A stretch of DNA of 64,000 bases, taken from SHZI01 sp038214295 (lineage in GTDB: Bacteria; Pseudomonadota; Gammaproteobacteria; Steroidobacterales; GCA-2729495). Both the position numbers and the translations under genes were made by a program. The stretch covers positions 29,146 to 93,145 of the forward strand of contig JBBQSA010000006.1 in the NCBI GenBank assembly GCA_038214295.1. The letters are read 5' to 3'. Each line of letters begins with the position of its first letter. Within the stretch, counting starts at the first letter, position 1. This document shows, one piece after another, positions 40,770 through 49,690 of this stretch. The notes beneath the pieces are model-generated. The model did not search any database. It was not told the origin of the DNA and worked only from the letters and a program-made list of their open reading frames with translations.

Positions 40770-41575
40770 TGGACGCTTCTCCCGGTAAGCATGGATGCAG
40801 GTACCGACGCGACCCGGTCCCGCAGGTAATTGGGCAGCGCATCCAGTGGCGAGACGATCTTGCCAGCCAGATAGCGCGGTCGTGCGAGGTAGGCCAAATC
40901 GGCGGCCGATGGCAACTGCTCGGGCAGGACGTCCACCAGGCGTGCCTCCAGGTGTGTCAGCAGTTCCGGATAGGCCGTCCAGCCATTGCCGACAGCGAGT
41001 ATCGATCCGGGCCCCGGCAGGCGGACAGCTTCTGGCGCCAGCAGGGCGTCGGCGACGAGCGCAACGACGCCCGCCGTAGCATCCCGCCGATAGATTCCCA
41101 GGTACACCTCGCCCATCCGGGCATCCAGACAGCAGGCCACTGTGTCGGCTGTCGAATTCCTGAAGGCGCCTGCCGCCAGGGTTGCCAGGCTGGATACCGG
41201 GCACAGGGGCAAGCCGCGCGCAAAGCCTAGTCCCTGGGCGAGCGCCACTGCGACTCGAACCCCGGTAAAGCTGCCGGGCCCGGCACCGAACGCTACGCAG
41301 TCAAGCTGCCCGAGGGACGTTTCCGTCTCCAGGAGCAATTCACGGACCCATTCAAACACAGCGCGGGATGGTGCCCGAAGGCCGCGCGCTTCCCGCAGGG
41401 CCAGCCTGTCGCCGCGCAGAAGTGCCAGCCCGGGGAGATCGGTGGCCGTCTCGATCGCGAGGCAACTGAAAGGCCGGGAGACGATGGTCTGGTCCTCGGG
41501 TGGCAGTGCGGGCTTTAAGGGCCAGCATATGTTGACACGAACCGGGAGCCACGCGCCCCGGACACCGCTGACCAC
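40766..41575 (-). CDS. tsaB: tRNA threonylcarbamoyladenosine biosynthesis protein TsaB
   Basis: Inactive ASKHA-fold partner of TsaD in t6A37 tRNA modification. CLAIETATDLPGLALL and FGAGPGSFTGVRVAVALAQGLGF are the family signatures. The start is unresolved: homologous sequence begins near 41460, yet the only in-frame standard start codons are GTG at 41575 and ATG at 41617, adding about 35 or 50 unusual residues. I give the GTG because the ATG lies inside the likely promoter. A rare start such as ATC at 41482 after GAGGA is conceivable. Confidence 0.85.
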   Translation of the reverse strand: MVSGVRGAWLPVRVNICWPLKPALPPEDQTIVSRPFSCLAIETATDLPGLALLRGDRLALREARGLRAPSRAVFEWVRELLLETETSLGQLDCVAFGAGPGSFTGVRVAVALAQGLGFARGLPLCPVSSLATLAAGAFRNSTADTVACCLDARMGEVYLGIYRRDATAGVVALVADALLAPEAVRLPGPGSILAVGNGWTAYPELLTHLEARLVDVLPEQLPSAADLAYLARPRYLAGKIVSPLDALPNYLRDRVASVPASMLTGRSVQ

Positions 41576-41595
41576 TGGGGGCTGATCTGTATAAT
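41568..41595 (+). promoter_or_regulatory. Sigma-70 promoter, probably for pckG
   Basis: Perfect -10 TATAAT at 41590-41595 with CTGACC at 41568-41573 as a -35 (16-base spacer). It gives a leader of about 105 bases to the pckG ATG. The same AT patch read backwards offers TATACA with TTGCCG (18-base spacer), a possible tsaB promoter, so the two genes may share overlapping divergent promoters. Confidence 0.55.
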
Positions 41596-41707
41596 GGGGC
41601 CCGGACGCGCCCGGCAACCCACTCCCCGCGATTCAACCACAATAACGTGTGTCGGTCGCCGCGCTCCACAAATAGATCTGACGACTGAAATCTGGCGAGG
41701 ACATCCG

Positions 41708-43450
41708 ATGACGACGAGCAATACAGCGCTGCGCCGCTGGGTAGAGGACGTAGCCGCTCTCACCAAACCGGCATCCATTCACTGGTGTGACGGGTCCGAC
41801 GCCGAGTACCAGCAACTGCTCGATCAGATGGTGGCCTCCGGAGCCCTGCTGCCGCTGAACCCGAAGACCTATCCGGATTGCTATCTCCATCGCTCTGATC
41901 CCTCGGACGTCGCCAGGGTCGAGCACCTGACCTTCGTTTGCACGCCGACACGGGACGCGGCGGGCCCCAACAACAACTGGATGTCGCCGCAGGACGCCCA
42001 CTCCAAGATGGACGGCCTGTTCGCCGGAGCCATGCAGGGGCGGACCATGTACGTGGTGCCCTATTGCATGGGCCCCATCGAGTCGCCCTATGCCAGGTGT
42101 GGCGTGGAAATCACCGACAGCGCCTACGTGGCCGCGAACATGCAGCTGATGACGCGGATGGGCAGCGCCGCCCTCCGGCGCATCGAAGGGGACAACAAGT
42201 TCGTGCGCGGCCTGCACTCCACCGGAGATCTCGATCCCAATCGGCGCTTCATCGTGCACTTTCCCGACGAACTGCTCATCCAGAGCATCGGCTCGGGCTA
42301 TGGCGGCAACGCATTGCTGGGCAAGAAGTGCCATGCGCTCCGCATCGCCAGCTGGCAGGCCCAGCAGGAAGGCTGGCTCGCCGAGCACATGCTGCTGGTC
42401 GAAATCGAGAGCCCGACGGGTGAAAAGCACAATCTGGCCGCCGCCTTCCCGTCTGCCTGCGGCAAGACCAACCTTGCCATGCTGATACCCCCGGCCGCCT
42501 TCTCCGGCTGGAAGGTCCGCACACTGGGCGACGACATCGCCTGGCTGCATCTGGACGACCAGGGGCAAATGCGGGCCATCAACCCGGAGTCCGGGTATTT
42601 CGGCGTGGTGCCCGGGACGGGGCCAAAAACCAACCGCAATGCCTTCGACATGATTCAGCGCGACACGATCTTCACGAACGTGGCGCTCACCGGCGACAAT
42701 GAGCCCTGGTGGGAAGGCAAGGGCAGCGGCACCCCCGTGATCGACTGGCAGGGCCGGCCCTACGACGCCAAGAATGGCCCGGCCGCCCATCCGAACGCGC
42801 GGTTCACCGTAGCCGCCCCGAATAACCCGAGCTATTCGCCGCTGGCGGACGACCCCCAGGGCGTACCCATCAGCGCCATCATCTTCGGCGGGCGCCGGCG
42901 CGAACTGGCCCCGCTCGTCTACCAGGCGAAAGACTGGCAGCACGGCGTACTGATCGGCGCCGGCGTTGCCTCGGAAACGACCGCCGCTGCGACGGGCGCG
43001 GTCGGCGTGACGCGCCGCGACCCCATGGCCATGAAGCCGTTCTGCGGCTACAACTTCGGCGACTACTGGCAGCACTGGCTCAGCTTCGGCCAGCGCTCGG
43101 CCACCCTGCCAGCTATTTTCCACGTGAACTGGTTCCGCCAGGACGACCAGGGCCGCTTCCTCTGGCCCGGCTTCGGCGACAACCTCCGCGTCCTGCAGTG
43201 GATCATCGATCGCTGCGCCGGCCGCGTCGGAGCCCGGGAAACGCCGATCGGCTACCTGCCGAACGCAGAGGATATTGATGTCAAAGGCGTGGACCTGATT
43301 CCGGGGGCTATCGGGGCGCTGCTCGCGGTCGAGACGAACAGCTGGCGGGACGAGATGGCGTCGGTGGAAAGCTACTTGAAGGAATACGGGTCCCACCTGC
43401 CCCGTGCGCTACTCGAGGAGCACCGGAAGGTCGTGAAGGCCCTCGGCTGA
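41708..43450 (+). CDS. pckG: Phosphoenolpyruvate carboxykinase (GTP)
   Basis: 580 residues. Converts oxaloacetate and GTP to PEP, CO2 and GDP, feeding gluconeogenesis. GTP-type family rather than the ATP-type of enterics: FPSACGKTNLAMLIPP near residue 250 carries the P-loop and reactive Cys, followed by GDDIAWLHLDD and NNNWMSPQDA-type substrate segments. ATG at 41708 begins the recognisable protein. Confidence 0.95.
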   Translation: MTTSNTALRRWVEDVAALTKPASIHWCDGSDAEYQQLLDQMVASGALLPLNPKTYPDCYLHRSDPSDVARVEHLTFVCTPTRDAAGPNNNWMSPQDAHSKMDGLFAGAMQGRTMYVVPYCMGPIESPYARCGVEITDSAYVAANMQLMTRMGSAALRRIEGDNKFVRGLHSTGDLDPNRRFIVHFPDELLIQSIGSGYGGNALLGKKCHALRIASWQAQQEGWLAEHMLLVEIESPTGEKHNLAAAFPSACGKTNLAMLIPPAAFSGWKVRTLGDDIAWLHLDDQGQMRAINPESGYFGVVPGTGPKTNRNAFDMIQRDTIFTNVALTGDNEPWWEGKGSGTPVIDWQGRPYDAKNGPAAHPNARFTVAAPNNPSYSPLADDPQGVPISAIIFGGRRRELAPLVYQAKDWQHGVLIGAGVASETTAAATGAVGVTRRDPMAMKPFCGYNFGDYWQHWLSFGQRSATLPAIFHVNWFRQDDQGRFLWPGFGDNLRVLQWIIDRCAGRVGARETPIGYLPNAEDIDVKGVDLIPGAIGALLAVETNSWRDEMASVESYLKEYGSHLPRALLEEHRKVVKALG

Positions 43451-43457
43451 CCGGCGG

Positions 43458-44372
43458 CTACCGATCCTCGACCCGGTACTCGATGGCGAGCGGCGTGCCG
43501 CGAGCGGCGACACGTCCCATGCTGATCACGCCGGTTCCGGTAAGCACAGTGCTGTCGCGACGCACGTAGATTTCCTCACCGGCATCCTGCTGGATGAAGG
43601 TGCCGTTGGTGCTTTCGTCAACCAGCACGAAGCGGCTGCGGGCGAGGTCGATCCGGGCGTGCACACGGGATATCAGGTTTCCCTTGATCACGACATCGTT
43701 CTCGTCGGCCCGACCCATGGTGATGGTGACCTTCCCGTTCTGACCGACCACCAGTTCCTCACCCCTGAACCGCAGGTGCAGGCTCACCGCCGGCGACGAC
43801 GGCCGCACCGCCGGGTCGATGGACGGCAGCATGTTCGTGGCCTCGTCCGGCTGCCAGAGCACTTCGAAGACCGCCACCTCATCGGACTGGCCCTTGGGCG
43901 TGGCCACATCGATCTGCCGTACCAGGCCCTTCCACTGGGGTGTCAGCTGCTCCACGAGTGCGCTGGTGGTGAGGATCTGCCCCGCCTTGGCCTGGGATGT
44001 CATACGGTTTGCCGTATGGACTGCCGCCCCGAAGATGTCCCGGTCCTCGGCGACCACGGCGCCAAAGTGGCAGCCGATCCGGATCGAGACGTGGGAGTTA
44101 TCGGTGGCTATGCGGATCGTGTTGGTGATCCGCTGCTGCATCTGGTTGGCAGCGTTCAGCGCATCGTCGGCGGAAGGGAACGTGGCCATGATCTCGTCCC
44201 CCATCGTCTTGATGACAGCTCCGCCAAAGTGCTCAGTGGCCTGCTTCATGACCCCCAGGCACTGCTGCACTGTTTCGCGCGCGCGATCATCGCCGAGCAC
44301 CTCGTACAGATGGGTACTCCCGACCACGTCGGCGAACAGAATGGCGAGTTTCTTCTCGGAGCCCGGGGTCAC
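43458..44372 (-). CDS. Class III adenylate/guanylate cyclase with C-terminal FHA domain
   Basis: 304 residues, soluble. Cyclase domain (residues 8-170): metal aspartates in FADVVGST and TMGDE, transition-state Asn/Arg in HTANRMTS. The Lys in VIKTMGD suits an ATP-using enzyme. FHA domain (about residues 215-285) with MGRADENDVVI, ISRVHARI and DESTNGTFI, the phosphothreonine-binding signature. So nucleotide output may be tied to a Ser/Thr kinase, none of which is seen nearby. Converges on pckG with 7 bases between stops. Confidence 0.9.
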   Translation of the reverse strand: MTPGSEKKLAILFADVVGSTHLYEVLGDDRARETVQQCLGVMKQATEHFGGAVIKTMGDEIMATFPSADDALNAANQMQQRITNTIRIATDNSHVSIRIGCHFGAVVAEDRDIFGAAVHTANRMTSQAKAGQILTTSALVEQLTPQWKGLVRQIDVATPKGQSDEVAVFEVLWQPDEATNMLPSIDPAVRPSSPAVSLHLRFRGEELVVGQNGKVTITMGRADENDVVIKGNLISRVHARIDLARSRFVLVDESTNGTFIQQDAGEEIYVRRDSTVLTGTGVISMGRVAARGTPLAIEYRVEDR

Positions 44373-44448
44373 ACGTCACCGGTTGCGCAATATGTTAAAC
44401 GGCTGCCGGTAGTATGCCACGATGAGCCGCCGCAAGGCCCGCCCATCC

Positions 44449-45267
44449 TCAGCGCTCGGCGATCAGGTAGGCAACCCAGCCCGCATCTGCCTCTCCCCGG
44501 TTCTCCGGCGTGAACAGGCCGTTGCCGCGGCCGTCCCTCCCCGTGCCCTCCCACCAGACCGTTACCCGGCTGAAGCCGGCTTCGTCCAGCAGCTCGCGCA
44601 ATTCCGGGAGTGACCACAGCCGCCAGTCGTAGGTGAAGGCCTTCTCGATCCGCGAACCGTCGGGAAAGCGAAAATCGATGTGGCAGAGGATATCTCCCGT
44701 CACGGGATAGTACTTTTCCTGGTGCCAGACGTAGGTAAAGCCCTTGCACCGGGTCGACTCACGGAGTTCCTGGTACGCGTCGTAGCCGCCATAGGCGTCG
44801 AGAAAGAAAACGCCATCACTCTCCAGCGAGTCCCGCACCCGGCGAAAGTAGCGGAGCATCGCGGGACGGGTCTTGAAGACCCAGTAACTGAAATTGAAGG
44901 CGCCCACCACATCCACGCGGTCCGTCCGGACCCTGGCAACGTCGCCCTCGACGAGTTGGACACGCGCCTGCTGCGCAGGCTTCAGATTCGCAAGGTGGCG
45001 CTGACGGCCCCAGTCGAGTACATCCGGATCAAGATCGACACCGATAGCCCGGCGCCGGGGACCGCCCCGTACCCATTCGCAAGCCATGGCCGCGGTCCCG
45101 CAGAAGTCCTCGCGCAGCCTTTGCGCGGCCCGCCCCCGAATTTTGTGAAAGGTTTCTGCGATGAACTCGCACTCCACGTCCGGTGTCTGGACCGCCGCTT
45201 CGTAGGTTTCGTGCAGATCCGCTTGTTGCGCCAGCGTCAGTTTGCGCGGCGTGCCGCCATCAGCCAT
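44449..45267 (-). CDS. Class I SAM-dependent methyltransferase
   Basis: 272 residues. Motif I region LREDFCGTAAMACEWVRGG, then AIGVDLDPDVLDWG and FNFSYWVFKTRPAMLRYFRRVRDSLESDGVFFLDAYGG fit a Rossmann-fold SAM methyltransferase. Substrate unknown. 39 bases upstream of... dusA lies before it on the same strand, so it may be co-transcribed with the amidohydrolase-dusA pair. Confidence 0.82.
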   Translation of the reverse strand: MADGGTPRKLTLAQQADLHETYEAAVQTPDVECEFIAETFHKIRGRAAQRLREDFCGTAAMACEWVRGGPRRRAIGVDLDPDVLDWGRQRHLANLKPAQQARVQLVEGDVARVRTDRVDVVGAFNFSYWVFKTRPAMLRYFRRVRDSLESDGVFFLDAYGGYDAYQELRESTRCKGFTYVWHQEKYYPVTGDILCHIDFRFPDGSRIEKAFTYDWRLWSLPELRELLDEAGFSRVTVWWEGTGRDGRGNGLFTPENRGEADAGWVAYLIAER

Positions 45268-45306
45268 GAACCTGAAACTCCTGTAAATCTGATCCGGAAA
45301 GCATCT

Positions 45307-46362
45307 TCAACTGCCCGTCGCCTGGAGCACTTCAGCACTGCCGCAGCCGCCGTCGACGGCCTCAAGCGCGGTCAACAGCAGGTCCGGGCTGGCCGCCGGC
45401 ACCGCAGCGCCCAGCGTCAGTGCCCTGCGCCAGGCGCGCGCGCCAGGCTGGCCATGGTACAGCCCGAGCAGGTGCCGGGTAATGTGGTGCAATCGTGTGC
45501 CTTCCCGGCACTCACGCCGCGCGTACGCGGTCATCGACCGGACCACCCCTTCCCGGGACGGCGGCTCAACCGGCATCCCCGCGCCCGCACCCAGAAATTC
45601 CGTATCGAGTTGCGTGAGCCACCAGGGATCCGCGTAGGCCGTCCTGCCTGTCATCACGCCATCCATGCCCGCCGCGAAATGCTGGCGCACCCCGCTGACG
45701 GTGTCGATACCGCCATTGATGATCAGCCTCAGGCCCGGAAAATCCTGGCGCAGGCGATACACCACATCATAACGGAGGGGTGGAACAGTCCGGTTTTCCT
45801 TCGGCGACAGTCCCGAGAGATAGGCCTTGCGCGCGTGCAGGATGAACGTGCCACAGCCCGCTGCGGCGACGATCCCGACGAAATCCCGCACGAAGCCATA
45901 GTCATCCCGGTCGTCCACACCGATGCGGGTTTTTACCGTAACCGGCCGGGACGTCACGTCGGCCATGGCGGCAATGCATTCGGCGACGAGCCCCGGTGAC
46001 TTCATGAGGCAGGCCCCGAATGCACCGTCCGACACCCTTTCACTGGGACATCCGGCGTTCAGATTGATCTCGTCGTAGCCATAGTCAGTGGCGCGGCGCG
46101 TGGCGGCCGCCAGGAGTGCCGGGTCACTTCCCCCGAGCTGGATCGCCAGGGGATGCTCGGACGGATCGAAGCGCAGCCAACGGTCCGCCGCGCCGCGCAC
46201 GATTGCCGCCGCGTTGAGCATCTCGGTGTAGAGACGAACCCGGGGCGACAGCAGCCGCAGGAAGTAGCGGCAATGGCGGTCGGTGCAGTCCATCATCGGA
46301 GCAACCGACACTCGCCAGGTCTTGGCGTCGTCCGGGCTGTGCCGGAAATCGATCTGGTTCAT
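45307..46362 (-). CDS. dusA: tRNA-dihydrouridine synthase A
   Basis: 351 residues. FMN enzyme reducing U20/U20a in the tRNA D-loop. VAPMMDCTDRHCRYFLR at residue 21 and NAGCPSERVSDGAFGACLM with the catalytic Cys near residue 103 are diagnostic of DusA. Its ATG shares one base with the preceding stop (TGATG), so it is coupled to the amidohydrolase gene. Confidence 0.96.
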   Translation of the reverse strand: MNQIDFRHSPDDAKTWRVSVAPMMDCTDRHCRYFLRLLSPRVRLYTEMLNAAAIVRGAADRWLRFDPSEHPLAIQLGGSDPALLAAATRRATDYGYDEINLNAGCPSERVSDGAFGACLMKSPGLVAECIAAMADVTSRPVTVKTRIGVDDRDDYGFVRDFVGIVAAAGCGTFILHARKAYLSGLSPKENRTVPPLRYDVVYRLRQDFPGLRLIINGGIDTVSGVRQHFAAGMDGVMTGRTAYADPWWLTQLDTEFLGAGAGMPVEPPSREGVVRSMTAYARRECREGTRLHHITRHLLGLYHGQPGARAWRRALTLGAAVPAASPDLLLTALEAVDGGCGSAEVLQATGS

Positions 46363-47180
46363 CAGTGGCCGTCAGGAGTCAAACAGGTCCCGGTGGCTAC
46401 AGCAGTGCCAAACCGGGCTTGCAGTATGGGGCGCAACGCCGTGGCGAGCAACGCAGTCCAGCGGCGTATGCCGGCGGGCGTGGCCAGGAGATCCTGACGG
46501 ACCTCGATTGACACGTGCGGGAGTCCGCGGCTCTCGGCGTGGGCATCCATCGTATAGCCTGCCGGATGACGCCCCGAATAGGGCTCGTTGTCGCCAACGC
46601 ACAGGTCTTCCTCAACACGCAGGGCTGCTATCAACGGTTCCGCAAGGCCGGCATCCTGGTCCCACAGGATCCCGACGTGCCAGGGCCGCACGACACCGGC
46701 AAACTCAGGCGTGAAACTGTGGATGGCCACGACACCAGGCAGCGGACCCAGCTTCGCCAGCGCCTCACGAACAGCTGCGTGGTAGGGCCGGTAGATGGCC
46801 GCGACGCGCCGGTCGCGCTCTGCCTGCGGCAGATCCTGGTTGCCGGGAATCACCGTGTCGTCGCTGGCCTTCGGAAAAGCTGACGGGTCATCCAGGTGCC
46901 GATTGCAGTCCACGACCAGTCGGGAGTAACGGGAGAGCACAGCGGGCAGGCCCAGCAGGGCCGCAACCCCCCGGGTCAGCGCCGCAGCGCCGATGTCCAC
47001 CGCAATGTGGCGGCCGAGGTCAAGGGGGGCCAGGCCCAGATTGAACAAGGCCGCCGGTATGCGGGCACTGGCGTGGTCACAGACCAGCAGCACCGGGTAT
47101 TCGGGGACCGGCGGCCGGACTTCCTCGACGGGCGCCGGGTCGTCAGCGCCCAGCAGCGAATCAATGACCCGGTCGGTCAC
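46362..47180 (-). CDS. N-formylglutamate amidohydrolase family protein
   Basis: 272 residues. VLLVCDHASARIP near residue 30, DIGAAALTRGVA, SRLVVDCNR and IHSFTPEFAG match this zinc-peptidase-like family (HutG-type and relatives). No histidine-degradation genes are near, so the substrate may differ from N-formylglutamate. Upstream of and coupled to dusA; divergent from galE across 76 bases. Confidence 0.87.
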   Translation of the reverse strand: MTDRVIDSLLGADDPAPVEEVRPPVPEYPVLLVCDHASARIPAALFNLGLAPLDLGRHIAVDIGAAALTRGVAALLGLPAVLSRYSRLVVDCNRHLDDPSAFPKASDDTVIPGNQDLPQAERDRRVAAIYRPYHAAVREALAKLGPLPGVVAIHSFTPEFAGVVRPWHVGILWDQDAGLAEPLIAALRVEEDLCVGDNEPYSGRHPAGYTMDAHAESRGLPHVSIEVRQDLLATPAGIRRWTALLATALRPILQARFGTAVATGTCLTPDGH

Positions 47181-47256
47181 ACTGAGAACCCATCCGTGGC
47201 GAAGAAAGCTGATTGTGGCCTAATGTGATCTTCGTGCACACAAGGGTACCGGGCGC

Positions 47257-48267
47257 ATGGCGGCTAGCGTAGCGAAAAACAGCAAGGTTCTCGTCACGGG
47301 CGGAGCCGGGTACATCGGCAGCCATGTTGTTCGCCAACTGGCCGAAGCCGGTGAAGATGTCGTCGTGCTGGACAACCTCAGCACCGGATTCCGCTCGGCC
47401 GTGACTGGCGGCACGTTGGTGATCGGCGATACCGCTGACAGGGAACTGCTTAGCCGGCTGCTCACGGAGCATCAGGTGGGCACGATCCTGCATTTCGCCG
47501 CGCACACGATCGTTCCCGAATCCGTCAGCAATCCACTCAAGTACTACGCCAACAACACCTGCGCCACGCGCAACCTCATCGAGTGCGCAGTGACGGCCGG
47601 CATCCGTGATTTCATTTTCTCGTCGACGGCGGCTGTCTACGGCACACCAGCGGGAGGATTCGCTGCGGAAGACACGCCGACGGCGCCGATCAATCCCTAC
47701 GGCACCTCCAAGCTCATGAGCGAGATGATGCTTCGGGATGCCAGTGCAGCGCACGGCCTCAAGTATGTGGCCCTGCGCTACTTCAACGTGGCCGGGGCTG
47801 ACCCCGGCGGCCGCATCGGCCAGTCCACGCGCCAGGCGACCCTGCTGACCAAGGTGGCCTGCGAGGCCGCCGTGGGCAAGCGGCCTTACGTCTCGATCTA
47901 TGGCACGGACTATGAGACGGCAGACGGCACGGGCATCAGGGACTACATCCACGTGGAGGACCTGGCAACCGCGCATCTCGATGCCCTCGCCTATCTTCGC
48001 CAGGGCGGCGCCCCGACCATACTCAATTGCGGTTACGGCCACGGTTATAGCGTCCGCGAGGTGCTCGCTGCCGTTGACCGCGCGAACGGCACGCCGCTGG
48101 TGCGCCGGGAGGAGCCACGGCGGGCCGGCGATCCACCCGTCCTTGTGGCAGTCGCCAACCGCATCCGCAGCGTCCTCGGCTGGAAGCCGCGCTATGACGA
48201 CCTGGACTTGATCGTCCGGACTGCCCTGCAGTGGGAGCGTCGGCTGCAACAGCAGCCCATGGACTAG
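47257..48267 (+). CDS. galE: UDP-glucose 4-epimerase
   Basis: 336 residues, extended short-chain dehydrogenase family. NAD-binding VTGGAGYIGSH at residue 13, catalytic SSTAAVYG and YGTSK (Tyr-x3-Lys), and ALRYFNVAGADP. Interconverts UDP-glucose and UDP-galactose, precursors for the exopolysaccharide functions nearby. Tail-to-tail with prsR, sharing 4 bases in a CTAG. Confidence 0.95.
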   Translation: MAASVAKNSKVLVTGGAGYIGSHVVRQLAEAGEDVVVLDNLSTGFRSAVTGGTLVIGDTADRELLSRLLTEHQVGTILHFAAHTIVPESVSNPLKYYANNTCATRNLIECAVTAGIRDFIFSSTAAVYGTPAGGFAAEDTPTAPINPYGTSKLMSEMMLRDASAAHGLKYVALRYFNVAGADPGGRIGQSTRQATLLTKVACEAAVGKRPYVSIYGTDYETADGTGIRDYIHVEDLATAHLDALAYLRQGGAPTILNCGYGHGYSVREVLAAVDRANGTPLVRREEPRRAGDPPVLVAVANRIRSVLGWKPRYDDLDLIVRTALQWERRLQQQPMD

Positions 48268-49640
48268 GCGCCGCGCTCCTTGTCGTACTGGATCCCGTAC
48301 TTTTCCAGCAAGTCATAGAGGGTTGGGCGGGTGACGCCAAGCAGCTGCGCCGTCTTCGAAATATTGCCGTCCGCGTAGGCCAGCGCGTTGCGTATGGCGC
48401 GCGTTTCCGCGTCCTTGCGAACTTCCCGCAGGTTGACGTTGGGCTGCTGCTCGCCGTCACTGGCAAGGCCCAGGTCGATAGCAGTCACGTAGCGGCCCTC
48501 GGCCATGATGACCGCGCCCTTCAGCTTGTTTTCCATTTCCCGGACATTGCCTGGCCAGCCGTAGTTCTCGATCGCATTCTGGGCATCGGGAGTGAATCCC
48601 CGGAACTGGCGCCTGTGCTGTGCCGCAAAGCGCTCGAGGAGCGTACGGGCGAGCAGGATCCGGCACCCGCCGTCGCGCTCGCGCAATGGCGGAATCCGGA
48701 TGGTGATCTCGCTGATCCGGTAGTAGAGATCCTCCCGGAAGCGTCCCTCACGGATCGCCACGTCCAGGTTCTGGTTGGTCGCGCAGACCACACGCACGTC
48801 CACGGGAATTTCCTCTCTGCCTCCAACCCGCTCCACTACGCGCTCCTGGAGAAAGCGCAGCAGCTTGGCCTGGAGCGCCAACGGCATGTCGCCTATCTCG
48901 TCCAGAAACAGGGTGCCGCCGTCCGCGTGTTCGATCTTGCCCGGCGTCTGCTTCACCGCGCCGGTAAAGGCTCCGCGCTCATAACCGAACAATTCACTTT
49001 CCAGCAGATTTTCCGGGATGGCGGCGCAATTGATTGCGACAAATCCCTTGCTGATCCGGGGACTCAGCGAGTGCAGGGCGCGGGCGAGAACCTCCTTGCC
49101 GGTGCCACTCTCGCCGAGGAGCAGTGTGGTCGCGTTGGTCGGAGCGACTTTCTCGATCATCCTGCAGACTTGCAGCATCTGCTCGCTGGCTGCCACGACG
49201 CCATCCAGCGGCGATGAACTCTGCTGCTGCAGCAGGCGCTGGTTCTGACGCTCCAGCTCGTAGATGTGATACGCGCGATCGACGAGCAGGTGCAGCGTGT
49301 CCGTGTCGACCGGCTTCTGATAGAAGTCGTAAGCACCAAGACCAACAGCGCGGACCGCATTTTCCTGGTCGCCATGCCCCGTCACCACGATGACCTTGGT
49401 GTCCGGCAATAGCGCGAGAGCTTCCTCGAGAGCGAGAAAGCCCTCCGTCACGCCCTCGGCGTCCGGCGGGAGCCCGAGGTCCTGGAGCACGACCGGCGGC
49501 TCGTGACGCCGCAATTGAGCCAACGCACTCTCCCGGTCTTCCGCCACCAGCACCTCGTAGTCGGTGAAACACCAGCGCAACTGGCTCTGCAGGCCGGGGT
49601 CGTCCTCGACGACAAGTAGCTTCCTGCGTTGATCGGTCAA
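48264..49640 (-). CDS. prsR: PEP-CTERM system sigma-54-dependent response regulator PrsR
   Basis: 458 residues from a TTG at 49640 preceded by GGAGGGG; no ATG fits as well. Receiver domain (phosphoacceptor Asp in LQDLGLP), AAA+ domain with Walker A GESGTGKE and the sigma-54 contact motif GAFTGA, and a C-terminal Fis-type HTH (NISKTAQLLGVTRPTLYDLLEKY). Pairs with PrsK. In exosortase-A bacteria this regulator drives sigma-54 promoters of the EPS/PEP-CTERM regulon. Confidence 0.94.
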   Translation of the reverse strand: MTDQRRKLLVVEDDPGLQSQLRWCFTDYEVLVAEDRESALAQLRRHEPPVVLQDLGLPPDAEGVTEGFLALEEALALLPDTKVIVVTGHGDQENAVRAVGLGAYDFYQKPVDTDTLHLLVDRAYHIYELERQNQRLLQQQSSSPLDGVVAASEQMLQVCRMIEKVAPTNATTLLLGESGTGKEVLARALHSLSPRISKGFVAINCAAIPENLLESELFGYERGAFTGAVKQTPGKIEHADGGTLFLDEIGDMPLALQAKLLRFLQERVVERVGGREEIPVDVRVVCATNQNLDVAIREGRFREDLYYRISEITIRIPPLRERDGGCRILLARTLLERFAAQHRRQFRGFTPDAQNAIENYGWPGNVREMENKLKGAVIMAEGRYVTAIDLGLASDGEQQPNVNLREVRKDAETRAIRNALAYADGNISKTAQLLGVTRPTLYDLLEKYGIQYDKERGA

Positions 49641-49690
49641 TGGCGTCTCCCCTCCATGGCATTGTGATGATAGCTCACGACGGGCAGGCA

